This document shows, piece by piece, positions 43,257 to 52,347 of a stretch of DNA of 64,000 bases. The notes beneath the pieces are model-generated. The model was not told the origin of the DNA, did not search any database, and worked only from the letters and a program-made list of their open reading frames with translations. Source of the DNA: JALCLA01 sp965653565 (lineage in GTDB: Bacteria > Pseudomonadota > Gammaproteobacteria > Xanthomonadales > Xanthomonadaceae). The stretch lies in assembly GCA_965653565.1 (NCBI GenBank), contig CBFHAI010000021.1:8161-72160 (forward strand), in the 5' to 3' direction. Both the position numbers and the translations under genes were made by a program. Within the stretch, counting starts at the first letter, position 1, and every line of letters starts with the position of its first letter.

Positions 43257-45583
43257 GCCTCAGACACGAAAGCGCGCATGGCCACGTCACCGGGCGCGCG
43301 GTGTACACCGACGAGCAGCATCCGCCCGCAGGGTTGCTCAGTCTTTACCCGGTGCAGTCGCCGCATGCGCATGCGCGCATCCTCGAAATCGATTGCACAA
43401 ACGCACGCAAGTTGCCGGGCGTGCGCGCGATTCTCACCGCGCACGATATCCCCGGCGAAAACGACACCGGCCCGATCATCCACGATGAACCCCTCATCCC
43501 CGCCGGCTTGGTACAGTTCCATGGCCAGGCGGTGGCTTGGGTAGTCGCGGAAGACGAGGCCGTGGCACAGGCCGCCGCCCGGCACGTGCGCGTTGCGTAC
43601 GAGCCGCTGCCGGCGGTGCTCACGCTGAAAGAAGCGATCGCGCAATCGCAGTTCCATCTGCCGCCGTCGAACGTCGCGCGCGGTGATGCCGAGGCGGCGA
43701 TGCAGGCGGCGCCGCATCGAGTGCGCGGCGAAGTCGAGATCGGCGGACAGGATCACTTCTATCTGGAAACCCAGGCCAGCTGGGTGCAGATCGATGCCGA
43801 GGGCATCGTGCAGGTGGTGTCGTCGACCCAGCATCCGACCGAAACGCAGATCATCGTCGCGCGCGTGCTCGGCATCCCGGCGCATCGCGTGGTGTGCCGC
43901 TGCCTGCGCATGGGCGGCGGATTCGGCGGCAAGGAAACGCAGGCCAATCCGTACGCGGCGGTGGCCGCCGTGGCCGCGAAACTCACCGGCCAGGCGGTGC
44001 GCATCAAGCTGCCGCGGCCGATCGACATGCAGCTCACCGGCAAGCGCCATCCGTTCTTCGCGCGCTTCGAAGCGGGCTTCGACGACGACGGTGTTCTGCA
44101 CGCGCTGAAGGCCGAACTGTTCGCCGACGGCGGCTGGAGCTGCGATCTGTCGCCGCCGGTGCTGATGCGCGCGATGGTGCACGTCGACAATGCCTACTAC
44201 ATTCGGAATGTCGCGATCACGGGGCTGATCGGCAAGACCCACCTGGCGTCGAACACCGCGTTTCGCGGCTTCGGCGGGCCGCAGGGCATGCTGGTCGGCG
44301 AGGAAATCGTCGATCGCGTGGCGCGGCATCTGGGCTTGCCGGCGCATGAAGTGCGGCAGCGCAATTTCTATCGCGCCGGTGAAACGCCGGATCGCAACAC
44401 CACGCCGTATCACCAGCCCGTGGTCGACAATCATCTCGACGCGCTGTGGGATCAGCTCAAGCGCGACAGCGATTTCGCCGCGCGCCAGGTCGCGGTGGCG
44501 GCGTTCAATGCGGCGCATCCGCAGCGCAAGCGCGGGCTGGCGATCACGCCGGTCAAGTTCGGCATTTCGTTCAACAAGACCGAATACAACCAGGCCGGCG
44601 CGCTGGTGCACATCTATCTCGATGGCAGCATCCAACTCAATCACGGCGGCACCGAGATGGGGCAGGGGCTGCACACGAAAATGCTCGGTGTCGCGGCGCG
44701 CGTGCTCGGCGTGTCGCCGTCGCGCATCCAGCTGATGACGACGAGCACCGACAAGGTGCCGAACACCTCGGCGACGGCGGCCAGCAGCGGTTCGGATCTC
44801 AACGGACAGGCGGTGAAGATCGCCTGCGAAACGCTGCTCTCGCGACTGGCGCCGGTGGCGGCGCAGTGGCTCGGCGGCGACGTCGACGACGTCTTGTTCG
44901 CCGACGACCTGGTGGGTTTGCGTTCGCGGCCCGACGCCCGACTGCGTTTCGAAGAAGTGGTGAGCGCCGCGTATCGCGCGCGCATCAGCCTGTCGTCGAC
45001 CGGTTATTACCGCACGCCGGGCCTGAGCTGGGATCCGGCGACGGGCCGCGGGCATCCGTTCTACTACTTCGCGTACGGCGCGGCCGTCAGCGAGGTGGAA
45101 GTGTGCGGCTACACCGGCGTGCACAAGCTGCTGCGCTGCGACCTGCTGCACGATGTCGGCGATTCGTTGAACGAATCGATCGATCGCGGCCAGATCGAAG
45201 GCGGATTCGTGCAAGGGCTGGGCTGGCTCACCTGCGAAGAGCTGCGCTGGAATGCGCAGGGTAAGCTGATGACGGATGCGCCGAGCACGTACAAGATTCC
45301 GACCGCCGGCGAAGTACCGCGCGATTTCCGCGTGGCCTTGTTCAAGCGGCCGCAGCCACCGAGCACCGACGTGATCTTCGGCAGCAAGGGCGTCGGCGAG
45401 CCGCCGTTGATGCTGGCGTTGTCCGTGCGGGAAGCCTTGCGCGAGGCGGTGGCGGCGTTCGGCGACATGCCGCGCTTGGTGGAACTGGGCGCGCCGTCGA
45501 CGCCCGAGGCGATCTTCCGCGCCATCGAACGTGTGCGCGCGGCAAAGCGCGTACCGGCCGACGCCGCGCTCGCCGAGTCGTAA
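43253..45583 (+). CDS. xdhB: xanthine dehydrogenase, molybdopterin-binding subunit
   Basis: A 776-residue catalytic subunit that oxidises hypoxanthine to xanthine and xanthine to urate. It begins GRAVYTDEQHPPAGLLSLYP and shows Mo-cofactor motifs RMGGGFGGKE, NTAFRGFGGPQGM, GTEMGQGLHTKM, FAYGAAVSEVEV, and the catalytic glutamate in GSKGVGEPPLML. The ATG is inside the overlap with xdhA, so the two are co-translated. The following xdhC starts immediately after the stop. Confidence 0.96.
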   Translation: MSLRHESAHGHVTGRAVYTDEQHPPAGLLSLYPVQSPHAHARILEIDCTNARKLPGVRAILTAHDIPGENDTGPIIHDEPLIPAGLVQFHGQAVAWVVAEDEAVAQAAARHVRVAYEPLPAVLTLKEAIAQSQFHLPPSNVARGDAEAAMQAAPHRVRGEVEIGGQDHFYLETQASWVQIDAEGIVQVVSSTQHPTETQIIVARVLGIPAHRVVCRCLRMGGGFGGKETQANPYAAVAAVAAKLTGQAVRIKLPRPIDMQLTGKRHPFFARFEAGFDDDGVLHALKAELFADGGWSCDLSPPVLMRAMVHVDNAYYIRNVAITGLIGKTHLASNTAFRGFGGPQGMLVGEEIVDRVARHLGLPAHEVRQRNFYRAGETPDRNTTPYHQPVVDNHLDALWDQLKRDSDFAARQVAVAAFNAAHPQRKRGLAITPVKFGISFNKTEYNQAGALVHIYLDGSIQLNHGGTEMGQGLHTKMLGVAARVLGVSPSRIQLMTTSTDKVPNTSATAASSGSDLNGQAVKIACETLLSRLAPVAAQWLGGDVDDVLFADDLVGLRSRPDARLRFEEVVSAAYRARISLSSTGYYRTPGLSWDPATGRGHPFYYFAYGAAVSEVEVCGYTGVHKLLRCDLLHDVGDSLNESIDRGQIEGGFVQGLGWLTCEELRWNAQGKLMTDAPSTYKIPTAGEVPRDFRVALFKRPQPPSTDVIFGSKGVGEPPLMLALSVREALREAVAAFGDMPRLVELGAPSTPEAIFRAIERVRAAKRVPADAALAES

Positions 45584-46471
45584 GTGGACGAAGCGCTGTT
45601 CGCGCGGCTGGCGGCGCAGCTGGCGGACGAAGCCATCGTGTTGGCCAGCGTGCGCGCCACGCGCGGCGCGACGCCGCGCAAATCCGGCAGCCGCATGCTG
45701 ATCGCCGCCGGCTGGACGCACGGCAGTGTCGGCGGCGGCATGGCCGAGGCGCGCGTGATCGAGTCGGCGCGCGAGTGCCTGCGCGATGCCCGCGCCGAGG
45801 CCAGCGTCGGTATCGATCTGACCGGCCGGCCCGGTGCCGCCGGCGTTTGCGGCGGCGCGATGCAGGTGTCGTTGCGACGTTGGGAGGGCGACGCGGCTCG
45901 ACAGCGCGCGCGTTCGATTGCCGCGTCGTTGAGCGAAGGTCGCCTGACGCCGCTGACCGCGCTGGATCTGGGCCGCGATACACCGGACGAAATCGCGAAA
46001 CCCGACGCGCGTCTGCTCATCGTCGGCGGCGGCCACTGCGCCCTGGCACTTTACGATCTCGCACGTTTTCTCGATTTCGACCTCTGGGTGTTCGACGAAC
46101 GCGAAGCCTGCTTCGCGCAAGGCCAGTTCGCCGATGCCACCGCGTTGCCGCGCGACTACGCTGCGTTGCCGAGCGCATTGGCAAGCGAACGCGAGGTCTA
46201 CGCCGTGCTGCTCAATCGCGATTACGCCAGCGACGTCGCCGCGCTGCGCGCTCTCGCCGGCCGGCCGCTGGCCTTCCTCGGCATGATGGGCAGCCGCAAA
46301 CGCATCGCCGAAGTGCGGGCCGCCGTCGACGATTTGCCTCCGGCTGCGCTGCAATCCCTGGTGGCGCCGGTCGGCCTCGAACTCGATGCGCAGACGCCGC
46401 ACGAAATCGCCGTGAGCATCCTGGCGCAGCTGGTGCAGGAACGGCGGCGGCGCGAGTCGGGCTCGATATAG
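45584..46471 (+). CDS. xdhC: xanthine dehydrogenase accessory factor XdhC
   Basis: A 295-residue protein needed to insert the sulfurated molybdenum cofactor into XdhB. It has the N-terminal XdhC_CoxI region (VLASVRATRGATPRKSGSRM, GSVGGGMAEARVI, GRPGAAGVCGGAMQV) and the C-terminal Rossmann region (LLIVGGGHCALAL, GMMGSRKRIAEVR, PVGLELDAQTPHEIAVSILA). GTG start directly after the xdhB stop. Last gene of the xdhABC operon. Confidence 0.95.
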   Translation: MDEALFARLAAQLADEAIVLASVRATRGATPRKSGSRMLIAAGWTHGSVGGGMAEARVIESARECLRDARAEASVGIDLTGRPGAAGVCGGAMQVSLRRWEGDAARQRARSIAASLSEGRLTPLTALDLGRDTPDEIAKPDARLLIVGGGHCALALYDLARFLDFDLWVFDEREACFAQGQFADATALPRDYAALPSALASEREVYAVLLNRDYASDVAALRALAGRPLAFLGMMGSRKRIAEVRAAVDDLPPAALQSLVAPVGLELDAQTPHEIAVSILAQLVQERRRRESGSI

Positions 46472-46517
46472 CGGCGACTTGCTAGCATCGCGCCAGACGA
46501 CGACGCGGGAGCGTTGC

Positions 46518-48692
46518 ATGACGGGTGTGCGGATCTGGTTGCTGGCGGCCTTGCTCGGTGCCGGTGCGGCCGAGGCGAAAACCTGCCTGGTGCTGTCGGG
46601 CGGCGGTGCGCGCGGCATCGCGCACGTGGGCGTGCTCAAAGTGCTCGAGCGCGAGCGCGTGCCGATCGATTGCGTGGTCGGCACCAGCATGGGCGCGGCG
46701 ATCGGCAGCTTCTACGCGAGCGGGCTGAGTGCCGAGGAGATCGAACAGGCGGTAGCCGCGATCGACTGGAGCGGCGTGTTCCGCGATGCCTCCGATCGCA
46801 CCGACCGGCCGCTGCGTTCGCGATTGCAGGATCGCACCTTCCTGGTCGGCGCCGCGATCGGCTATCGCGACGGCCGCTTCGGCTTGCCGCGCTCGCTGGT
46901 GCAGGGTCAGCGGCTCGGCTTGATCCTGCGCGGCTTCCTGCTGCCAGCCGCCGGCGTCGAGGATTTCGACGCGCTGCCGACACAGTTCCGCGCCGTCGCC
47001 ACCGATCTGGAAACCGGCGACATGGTGGTGATGGCGCGCGGCGACCTGCCGAACGCGGTGCGCGCCAGCATGTCGGTGCCCGGCGTGTTTCCGCCGGCGG
47101 AAATCGACGGGCGCCTGCTGTCCGATGGCGGCACCTCGAGCAATCTGCCGATCGGCGTGGCGCATGCGCTCGGTGCCACGCGCATCATCGCGGTCGACAT
47201 CAGTGCGCCGCTGCGGCGCCGCGACGAGCTCAATTCGCCGCTCACCATCACCGACCAGATGCTGACCGCGATGATGCGCCGGCAGACGGCGGCCGAAGTG
47301 GCGCAGCTGCGCGACGGCGACATCCTGATCACGCCCGAGCTGGGGCCGATCGGCTCGGCCGATTTCGACGTGGCGGCGCGCGACGGTATCCCGGCCGGCG
47401 AAGTGGCGGCAGCCGCGAGCGTCGACCAGCTGCGCACGCTGGCCGTTTCCGAGGACACCTACGCGCAATGGCGCGATCGCCGCCACGCCGGCGTGCGCAA
47501 GCTCGGTCGCATCGCGAAGATCGAACTGGACAACCGGTCGCCGGCCAGCGAAGCCGTGCTGCGCGCCTATCTGAGCGAACACCCGGACGACGAGTTCGAT
47601 CGCGACGTGGTGGAACGCGATATCGCGCGGCTGTACGGGCTCGGCGAGTTCGAATCGATCGACTACTCGCTGCGGCCCACCGAAGACGGCGAAGTCCTGC
47701 GCGTGAGCGTGCGCGAGAAGCAATGGGGCGACGGCAGCCTGCGCTTCGGATTGCGGCTGGAGGACGATTTCGATGGCAGCAGCAATTTCGATTTCGGTGC
47801 GCGCCTGCGCGCCACCGAAGTCACCGACAGCGGCGCGGAGTGGCAGGCCGACGGCCAGATCGGCAAGACCACGCGGCTGGGCTTCGAGTGGCTGCAGCCG
47901 CTCGATGCAGCGCGCCGCAACTGGGTGCTGCCGCGCGCCAGTTTCAGCGCACGCAATCAGCCGATCTTCTTCGGTGAGCAACGTGCGCTGGAATTGCGCC
48001 GCGAAAGTTTCGAGCTGGGCGTGGACCTGGGCCGCTGGCTGCAGGACTGGGGTTCGGTCAGCGTCGGCGCCTTCCGCCGCAACAGTCATTATTCCGAGCG
48101 CACTTCGCTGGTGGAAGTGGAGTCGCAGACCCAGGCCACCGCCGGGCTGCGCATCGATTTCCTGCGCGATACGCAAGACGATGCGCAATTCCCCAGCCGC
48201 GGCATCTATCTGCAATCGTCGGTGCGGCACCATGTGCGGGCGCTCGGCGGCGACTACGACACCTCGGTTTTCGAGGTCCGCAGTTCCTATGCGATGCCGA
48301 TCCTCGCCGACGACCGGTTGTTGCTGCAGGGCCGTCTGCAGTACGCCGAAGCCAACGATCTGCCGTCGGACGAATTCGGTTTTCTCGGCGGTTTCCTCGA
48401 TCTTTCCGGTTATGCCGAAGACGCGAGATTCGGCCGCCACCTGGCGCTCGGACAGGCGATCTACTATCGCAACCTGACCACCGTGTTCGATCGTTATCGC
48501 GTGTTTCTCGGCAGTTCGCTCGAGGCCGGCAACACCTGGGATGTCGACAACCAGATCAGCCTGGACTCGCTGTTGTGGGCCGGCAGCGTGTTCGTAGCCT
48601 CCGAATCTCCGCTCGGCGCGCTGTACTTCGGCTATGGCCGGGCCGAAGCCGGAGAAGGCTCGCTTTATCTGTTTGTGGGCCGCCCGTACTGA
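46518..48692 (+). CDS. patatin-like phospholipase with beta-barrel (PlpD-like, type Vd secretion)
   Basis: A 724-residue exported protein. The signal peptide (residues 1-20, AAEA) is followed by a patatin lipase domain (about 22-310) with the oxyanion loop SGGGARG, nucleophile S57 in GTSMG, and catalytic Asp in SDGGTSSNLPIGVA. A POTRA-like segment (about 330-400, RIAKIELDNRSPASE and onward) is followed by a beta-barrel to the C-terminus, ending FVGRPY. This layout matches PlpD of Pseudomonas, which secretes its own patatin through its barrel. I chose the ATG at 46518, at the signal peptide. Confidence 0.9.
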   Translation: MTGVRIWLLAALLGAGAAEAKTCLVLSGGGARGIAHVGVLKVLERERVPIDCVVGTSMGAAIGSFYASGLSAEEIEQAVAAIDWSGVFRDASDRTDRPLRSRLQDRTFLVGAAIGYRDGRFGLPRSLVQGQRLGLILRGFLLPAAGVEDFDALPTQFRAVATDLETGDMVVMARGDLPNAVRASMSVPGVFPPAEIDGRLLSDGGTSSNLPIGVAHALGATRIIAVDISAPLRRRDELNSPLTITDQMLTAMMRRQTAAEVAQLRDGDILITPELGPIGSADFDVAARDGIPAGEVAAAASVDQLRTLAVSEDTYAQWRDRRHAGVRKLGRIAKIELDNRSPASEAVLRAYLSEHPDDEFDRDVVERDIARLYGLGEFESIDYSLRPTEDGEVLRVSVREKQWGDGSLRFGLRLEDDFDGSSNFDFGARLRATEVTDSGAEWQADGQIGKTTRLGFEWLQPLDAARRNWVLPRASFSARNQPIFFGEQRALELRRESFELGVDLGRWLQDWGSVSVGAFRRNSHYSERTSLVEVESQTQATAGLRIDFLRDTQDDAQFPSRGIYLQSSVRHHVRALGGDYDTSVFEVRSSYAMPILADDRLLLQGRLQYAEANDLPSDEFGFLGGFLDLSGYAEDARFGRHLALGQAIYYRNLTTVFDRYRVFLGSSLEAGNTWDVDNQISLDSLLWAGSVFVASESPLGALYFGYGRAEAGEGSLYLFVGRPY

Positions 48693-48719
48693 GCGATCCG
48701 GCGCCTGCGGCGGGGCTGC

Positions 48720-48739
48720 GCGGGACCGATCGGTCCCGC
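48720..48739. terminator. palindromic terminator-like hairpin after the patatin gene
   Basis: GCGGGACCGATCGGTCCCGC is a 20-base perfect palindrome followed by TAAAATTT. A second hairpin, GATTCCGGCG/CGCCGGAATC, lies at 48759-48787. Together they separate the patatin gene from the HTH gene. Confidence 0.6.
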
Positions 48740-48826
48740 TAAAATTTGGATCAAACTTGATTCCGGCGTGCTTGCGGCGCCGGAATCGCGTACTGTCGCT
48801 CCAATTCCCCGCCGATGAGGTAATCC

Positions 48827-49321
48827 ATGAGCAGTCTGGGCACGTTCCTGAAAACCGAGATCGCACGACTTTCGCGACGCGAAATCCGCTCGCAGGTCGA
48901 GCCCGTGAAGAAGCAGTCGGCGATCCATCGCAAGCACATCGCCGCGCTCAAGCGCCAAGTGGTTGCGCTCGAACGCCTGGTCGCCCAGCTGCGCCGCGGC
49001 AGCGCGAAAGCCGGCCGCGTGGCACCCGCGGCGGCCGCCGCCGACAGCGAGGCCGCCGGCAATTCACGGTTCTCGGCCAAGGGCTTCAAGACGCTGCGTG
49101 CTCGCCTGGGCCTGTCGGCCGCCGATCTGGGCAAGATCCTCGGCGTGAGCGGTCAGTCGGTCTACAACTGGGAAGCGCGCAAGTCGGTTCCACGCAAATC
49201 GCAATTGGCCGCCCTCGCCTCGCTGCGCGGCATGGGCAAGCGCGAAGCGCAGGCCAAGCTCGAAGCGGTGGCGGCGCCGAAGAAGAAGCGCGGTCGCAAG
49301 GCGAAAGCCAAGGCCGCGTAA
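48827..49321 (+). CDS. basic coiled-coil protein with C-terminal HTH and Lys/Ala tail
   Basis: A 164-residue protein. Residues 1-60 form a charged, probably coiled-coil helix (SRREIRSQVEPVKKQSAIHR, then HIAALKRQVVALERLVAQLR). An Ala-rich linker follows. Residues about 80-135 resemble an XRE-type HTH: FKTLRARLGLSAADLGKILG then SGQSVYNWEARKSVPRKSQL. The tail KKKRGRKAKAKAA is like a histone H1 or HupB tail. It could be a nucleoid-associated or DNA-binding regulator. I do not recognise a named family. Confidence 0.7.
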   Translation: MSSLGTFLKTEIARLSRREIRSQVEPVKKQSAIHRKHIAALKRQVVALERLVAQLRRGSAKAGRVAPAAAAADSEAAGNSRFSAKGFKTLRARLGLSAADLGKILGVSGQSVYNWEARKSVPRKSQLAALASLRGMGKREAQAKLEAVAAPKKKRGRKAKAKAA

Positions 49322-49406
49322 TCGGATTCGCGACAATCTGCTGCGCCCGGGCGCAGCCGGCTGTCGCGAAAACATCGCGTGCAAGCACTTCGTGCCGGCA
49401 ACCGGC

Positions 49407-50126
49407 TCAGTCGTTGCCGGCGTCGAGCCGCGCGAACAGCGCGTCGCGATAGGTGCGCGACAATCCCAGCTCGGTGCCGTCGTGCAGCACCACGATGTGA
49501 TCGCCGTTGAATTGCGGCAGCAGCCGCGCGATGCGTTCGATATTGACGATGCGCGAGCGGTGGATGCGCTGGAAACGGCGCGGATCGAGCCGGCGTTCCA
49601 TCTGCGCCAGCGTGGCGCGCTGCACGTGCGTGTTGCCGTGGGCGCGGATGCAAAGATAGTTGCCGGCGGCTTCGATCCAGTCGATCTGCGCCATTTCGAC
49701 CACCTGGGTGCCGTCCGAATCGCGGATCAGCAGGCGCGCATCGCCGCTCGCGCGCGACGCCAGCCGCTGGCGCACACGATCGAGCGCGGCCTGCAAACGT
49801 TCGGGCTCCACCGGTTTTAGCAGGTAGTCGACGGCGTGCACCTCGAAGGCGCGCACGGCGTGCTGGTCGTGCGCCGTCACGAAAACGATCTGCGGACGGC
49901 GCTCGGGCGGCAGTCGCGCGAGCAGGCCGAAGCCGTCGACTTCGGGCATTTCCACGTCGAGCAGGATCACGTCCGGCGTGCAGGTGTGCAGCGCCTGCAG
50001 CGCCGATTCGACATCGGCGCAGCTACCGACCAGTTCGGCCTGCGCATCGGCCACCAGCAGGCGTTCGAGGCGTTGCCGCGCGAGCAGCACATCGTCGACC
50101 ACCAGGACGCGCAGCACCGGTTTCAT
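49407..50126 (-). CDS. LytTR-family response regulator
   Basis: A 239-residue regulator. The N-terminal receiver has VVDDVLLARQRLERLL, the phospho-aspartate D57 in ILLDVEMPEVDG, and VDYLLKPVEPERL. The C-terminal LytTR DNA-binding domain (about 135-239) has EAAGNYLCIRAHGNTHVQRA and RFQRIHRSRIVNIERI, as in AlgR/LytR. It starts 10 bases downstream of the sensor kinase, as a standard two-component pair. Likely targets are membrane or stress genes, but nothing nearby is a clear target. Confidence 0.92.
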   Translation of the reverse strand: MKPVLRVLVVDDVLLARQRLERLLVADAQAELVGSCADVESALQALHTCTPDVILLDVEMPEVDGFGLLARLPPERRPQIVFVTAHDQHAVRAFEVHAVDYLLKPVEPERLQAALDRVRQRLASRASGDARLLIRDSDGTQVVEMAQIDWIEAAGNYLCIRAHGNTHVQRATLAQMERRLDPRRFQRIHRSRIVNIERIARLLPQFNGDHIVVLHDGTELGLSRTYRDALFARLDAGND

Positions 50127-50136
50127 GGCGTCATTC

Positions 50137-51183
50137 TCATGCTGATCTCACGACGGGAAGTTGCAGGCGCGCCAGATAACCGCCCTGCGGCAGCGTGAAG
50201 GTCTTCAATGTGGCGGCCTCGCCGTATTGCGCGGCGAGCCGTTCGCGCGTGTTGCGCTGGCCGATGCCGCTGCCGGTTTCGCTGCTGCGGCCATCGCCGT
50301 CGTCTTCGATATCGATGCGCAGCGCGCCGTCGATCAGGCGCGCGGCGATGCGCAATTGTCCACCGCGTCGCCGCAATGCGATGCCGTGGCGCAGCGCGTT
50401 CTCGACCAGCGGCTGCAGCAGCAGCGGCGGCACGCCGACATCGAGCGTGGCGGCATCGATGTCGCGTTCGATGCGCAGCCGCTCGCCGAGCAGGGCCTGC
50501 TGGATCGACAGATAGTCGTCGAGGAAGGCGAGTTCTTCGCCGAGCGGGATGGTCAGCGCGTTCGAATCCGCCAGCGCGCGGCGCAGCAGCGTCGAAAGTT
50601 TGAGGATCAGCTCTTCGGCCAGCCGCGCATCGCGATGCACCAGTTCGGCCAGCGCATTGAGCGTGTTGAACAGGAAATGCGGTTGCAGCTGCGCACGCAG
50701 CGCAGCGAGGCGCGCCTCAACCAAGCGGCGCTCGGCGAGACGGCGTTCGTCGTGATGCACGATCGCCAGCGCCGCGGCGTAGATGCCGGCGCACATCAGC
50801 ACGTCGGTGGCGCCGACGCTCACCGCCACCGCGCTCGCCAACTGCGCGAAGCTGGCTTCCGGTACCTGCGGCACCAGGCTCACGATCAGCACCAGCAGAT
50901 GCAGCAAGGTCAGGCCGATCGCGACGCCCACGTGCAGCACGATGCGGCGCGCACGCTGCGGCCCGCTCGGCGGGTAGTGTTTGAGCGCGTGCAGCACCAG
51001 CGGCGTGAACAGCGCCCACAGCAGGAAGATTTCCGCGCTGCGCGCCGCCGCCACCCAGGTCGGCAGCGGTTCGGGCCGGCCGAGATTGAGCAGCACGGCC
51101 TGCGGCGTGAAGACCAGCGCCAGCGCCGTCCAGATAACGATGATCGCTGCGCTGCGCGAGTTCAGGAGGGGCCGGGGCTTCAT
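50137..51183 (-). CDS. LytS/AlgZ-type sensor histidine kinase
   Basis: A 348-residue membrane kinase. About four membrane helices occupy residues 10-140. A cytoplasmic His_kinase (PF06580) domain follows with the phospho-acceptor region ALRAQLQPHFLFNTLNALAE, then an HATPase region with PPLLLQPLVENALRHGIALR and DIEDDGDGRSSETGSGIGQRN. This family has no periplasmic loop sensor of its own. It forms an operon with the LytTR regulator. Confidence 0.9.
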   Translation of the reverse strand: MKPRPLLNSRSAAIIVIWTALALVFTPQAVLLNLGRPEPLPTWVAAARSAEIFLLWALFTPLVLHALKHYPPSGPQRARRIVLHVGVAIGLTLLHLLVLIVSLVPQVPEASFAQLASAVAVSVGATDVLMCAGIYAAALAIVHHDERRLAERRLVEARLAALRAQLQPHFLFNTLNALAELVHRDARLAEELILKLSTLLRRALADSNALTIPLGEELAFLDDYLSIQQALLGERLRIERDIDAATLDVGVPPLLLQPLVENALRHGIALRRRGGQLRIAARLIDGALRIDIEDDGDGRSSETGSGIGQRNTRERLAAQYGEAATLKTFTLPQGGYLARLQLPVVRSA

Positions 51184-51341
51184 GCGCGGATTCTAGGGCG
51201 CACGGCCCGGCGGCGTGCCGCCGGACGACGCTACGGCGTGACCAATCGTGTCGCGGCGGGGGCGAAGCGCGGTGCGCAAGAAAAGTTACGAATCGGCCGC
51301 GCGCTTCCAGTTACGCTGTGCGTCTTGCCGGGGGAACGGAA

Positions 51342-52304
51342 ATGAACGTGCGCGCGTTGGGTTGGACACTGCTGCTGACGACGGCAGCGCTGGGAATGAA
51401 TGCGGCGCACGCTGCCGGCCGTTTCGTGGTGCTCGCACCGATGGTCGAAACCGCCGAAGGCCGCAGCGATGCGCGCATCATGCAGGACAGCGGCTTCCTG
51501 CAGGAGGTCGCCAAGGCGCTCAACAGCGTGTTCGTGCTGCCGCGCGACGTCGGCCTGCGCTACGCCGAATGCGGCGAGCCCAATGCTTACTACGATCCGG
51601 GCGAACACCACATCCTGATGTGCCTGGAACTGATGCAGGCGATGGCTGAAACCATCCAGGGCCAGTACGAAGACGAAGAAAGCGCGAACGAAGCGGTGGC
51701 CGGCGCCTACATCGCCGTGGCGCTGCACGAAGCCGGTCACGCACTGGTCGATGTGCTGGAAATTCCGGTCACCGGCCGCGAGGAAGATGCGGTAGACCAG
51801 CTTTCGGCCTGGATGCTGATCGAAGCCGACGACGTCGATTCGGTGCTCGGCGCCGCCGCCAGCTACTACACCGAAGACGAAGTCGGCGATGACGATTTCG
51901 CCGACGAGCACTCGCTCAGCAAGCAACGCTATTTCAACCTGCTGTGCTGGGCCTACGGCAGCGACCCGGAGAACAGCAACGAATTGATCGAAGTGTGGGC
52001 CTTGCCTAGCGGCCGCGCGGAACGCTGCGAAGAAGAGTATGCGCAGCTCGACCGCAGCTGGACGCGGCTACTCAGCGAGCATCTGCGCGACGAAGAAGAA
52101 GCCGGCGAAGAGCTGGCGATCGAAGCACCGGCGGTCGCGGAGCGCGAAGTCGAAGAAGAAGCCGAGACCGAGGAAGCGCCGACGCCGCACCGCGGCAGCG
52201 GCGGCTTCATCCAGGCCACGATCCACGAGCCCGGCGAGCCGAAAGAAGAGAAAGAAATTTCCGGCGGACCGCGCCGCCTTCCGATCGGCCGCGACGACGA
52301 CTGA
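51342..52304 (+). CDS. exported DUF4344-type metallopeptidase with acidic tail
   Basis: A 320-residue protein with signal peptide (residues 1-25, AAHAA). The zinc motif is H129-E-A-G-H133 (IAVALHEAGHALVDVLEIPV), with E147 or E148 in GREEDAVDQLSAWM as a likely third ligand. This is the DUF4344 family arrangement. Residues from about 245 onward are strongly acidic and low-complexity. The protein is probably periplasmic; the substrate is unknown. The ATG at 51342 follows GGGGAACGGAA. Confidence 0.82.
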   Translation: MNVRALGWTLLLTTAALGMNAAHAAGRFVVLAPMVETAEGRSDARIMQDSGFLQEVAKALNSVFVLPRDVGLRYAECGEPNAYYDPGEHHILMCLELMQAMAETIQGQYEDEESANEAVAGAYIAVALHEAGHALVDVLEIPVTGREEDAVDQLSAWMLIEADDVDSVLGAAASYYTEDEVGDDDFADEHSLSKQRYFNLLCWAYGSDPENSNELIEVWALPSGRAERCEEEYAQLDRSWTRLLSEHLRDEEEAGEELAIEAPAVAEREVEEEAETEEAPTPHRGSGGFIQATIHEPGEPKEEKEISGGPRRLPIGRDDD

Positions 52305-52347
52305 GTGCGCTTCCGGCCGCGCAGCGGCCGGAAGCCTCAGCCAGCGA

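Noticed and set aside
46482..48866. A long minus-strand open frame opposite the patatin gene
   Set aside because: Antisense of a gene with clear GGGARG, GTSMG and DGG motifs; no protein features of its own.
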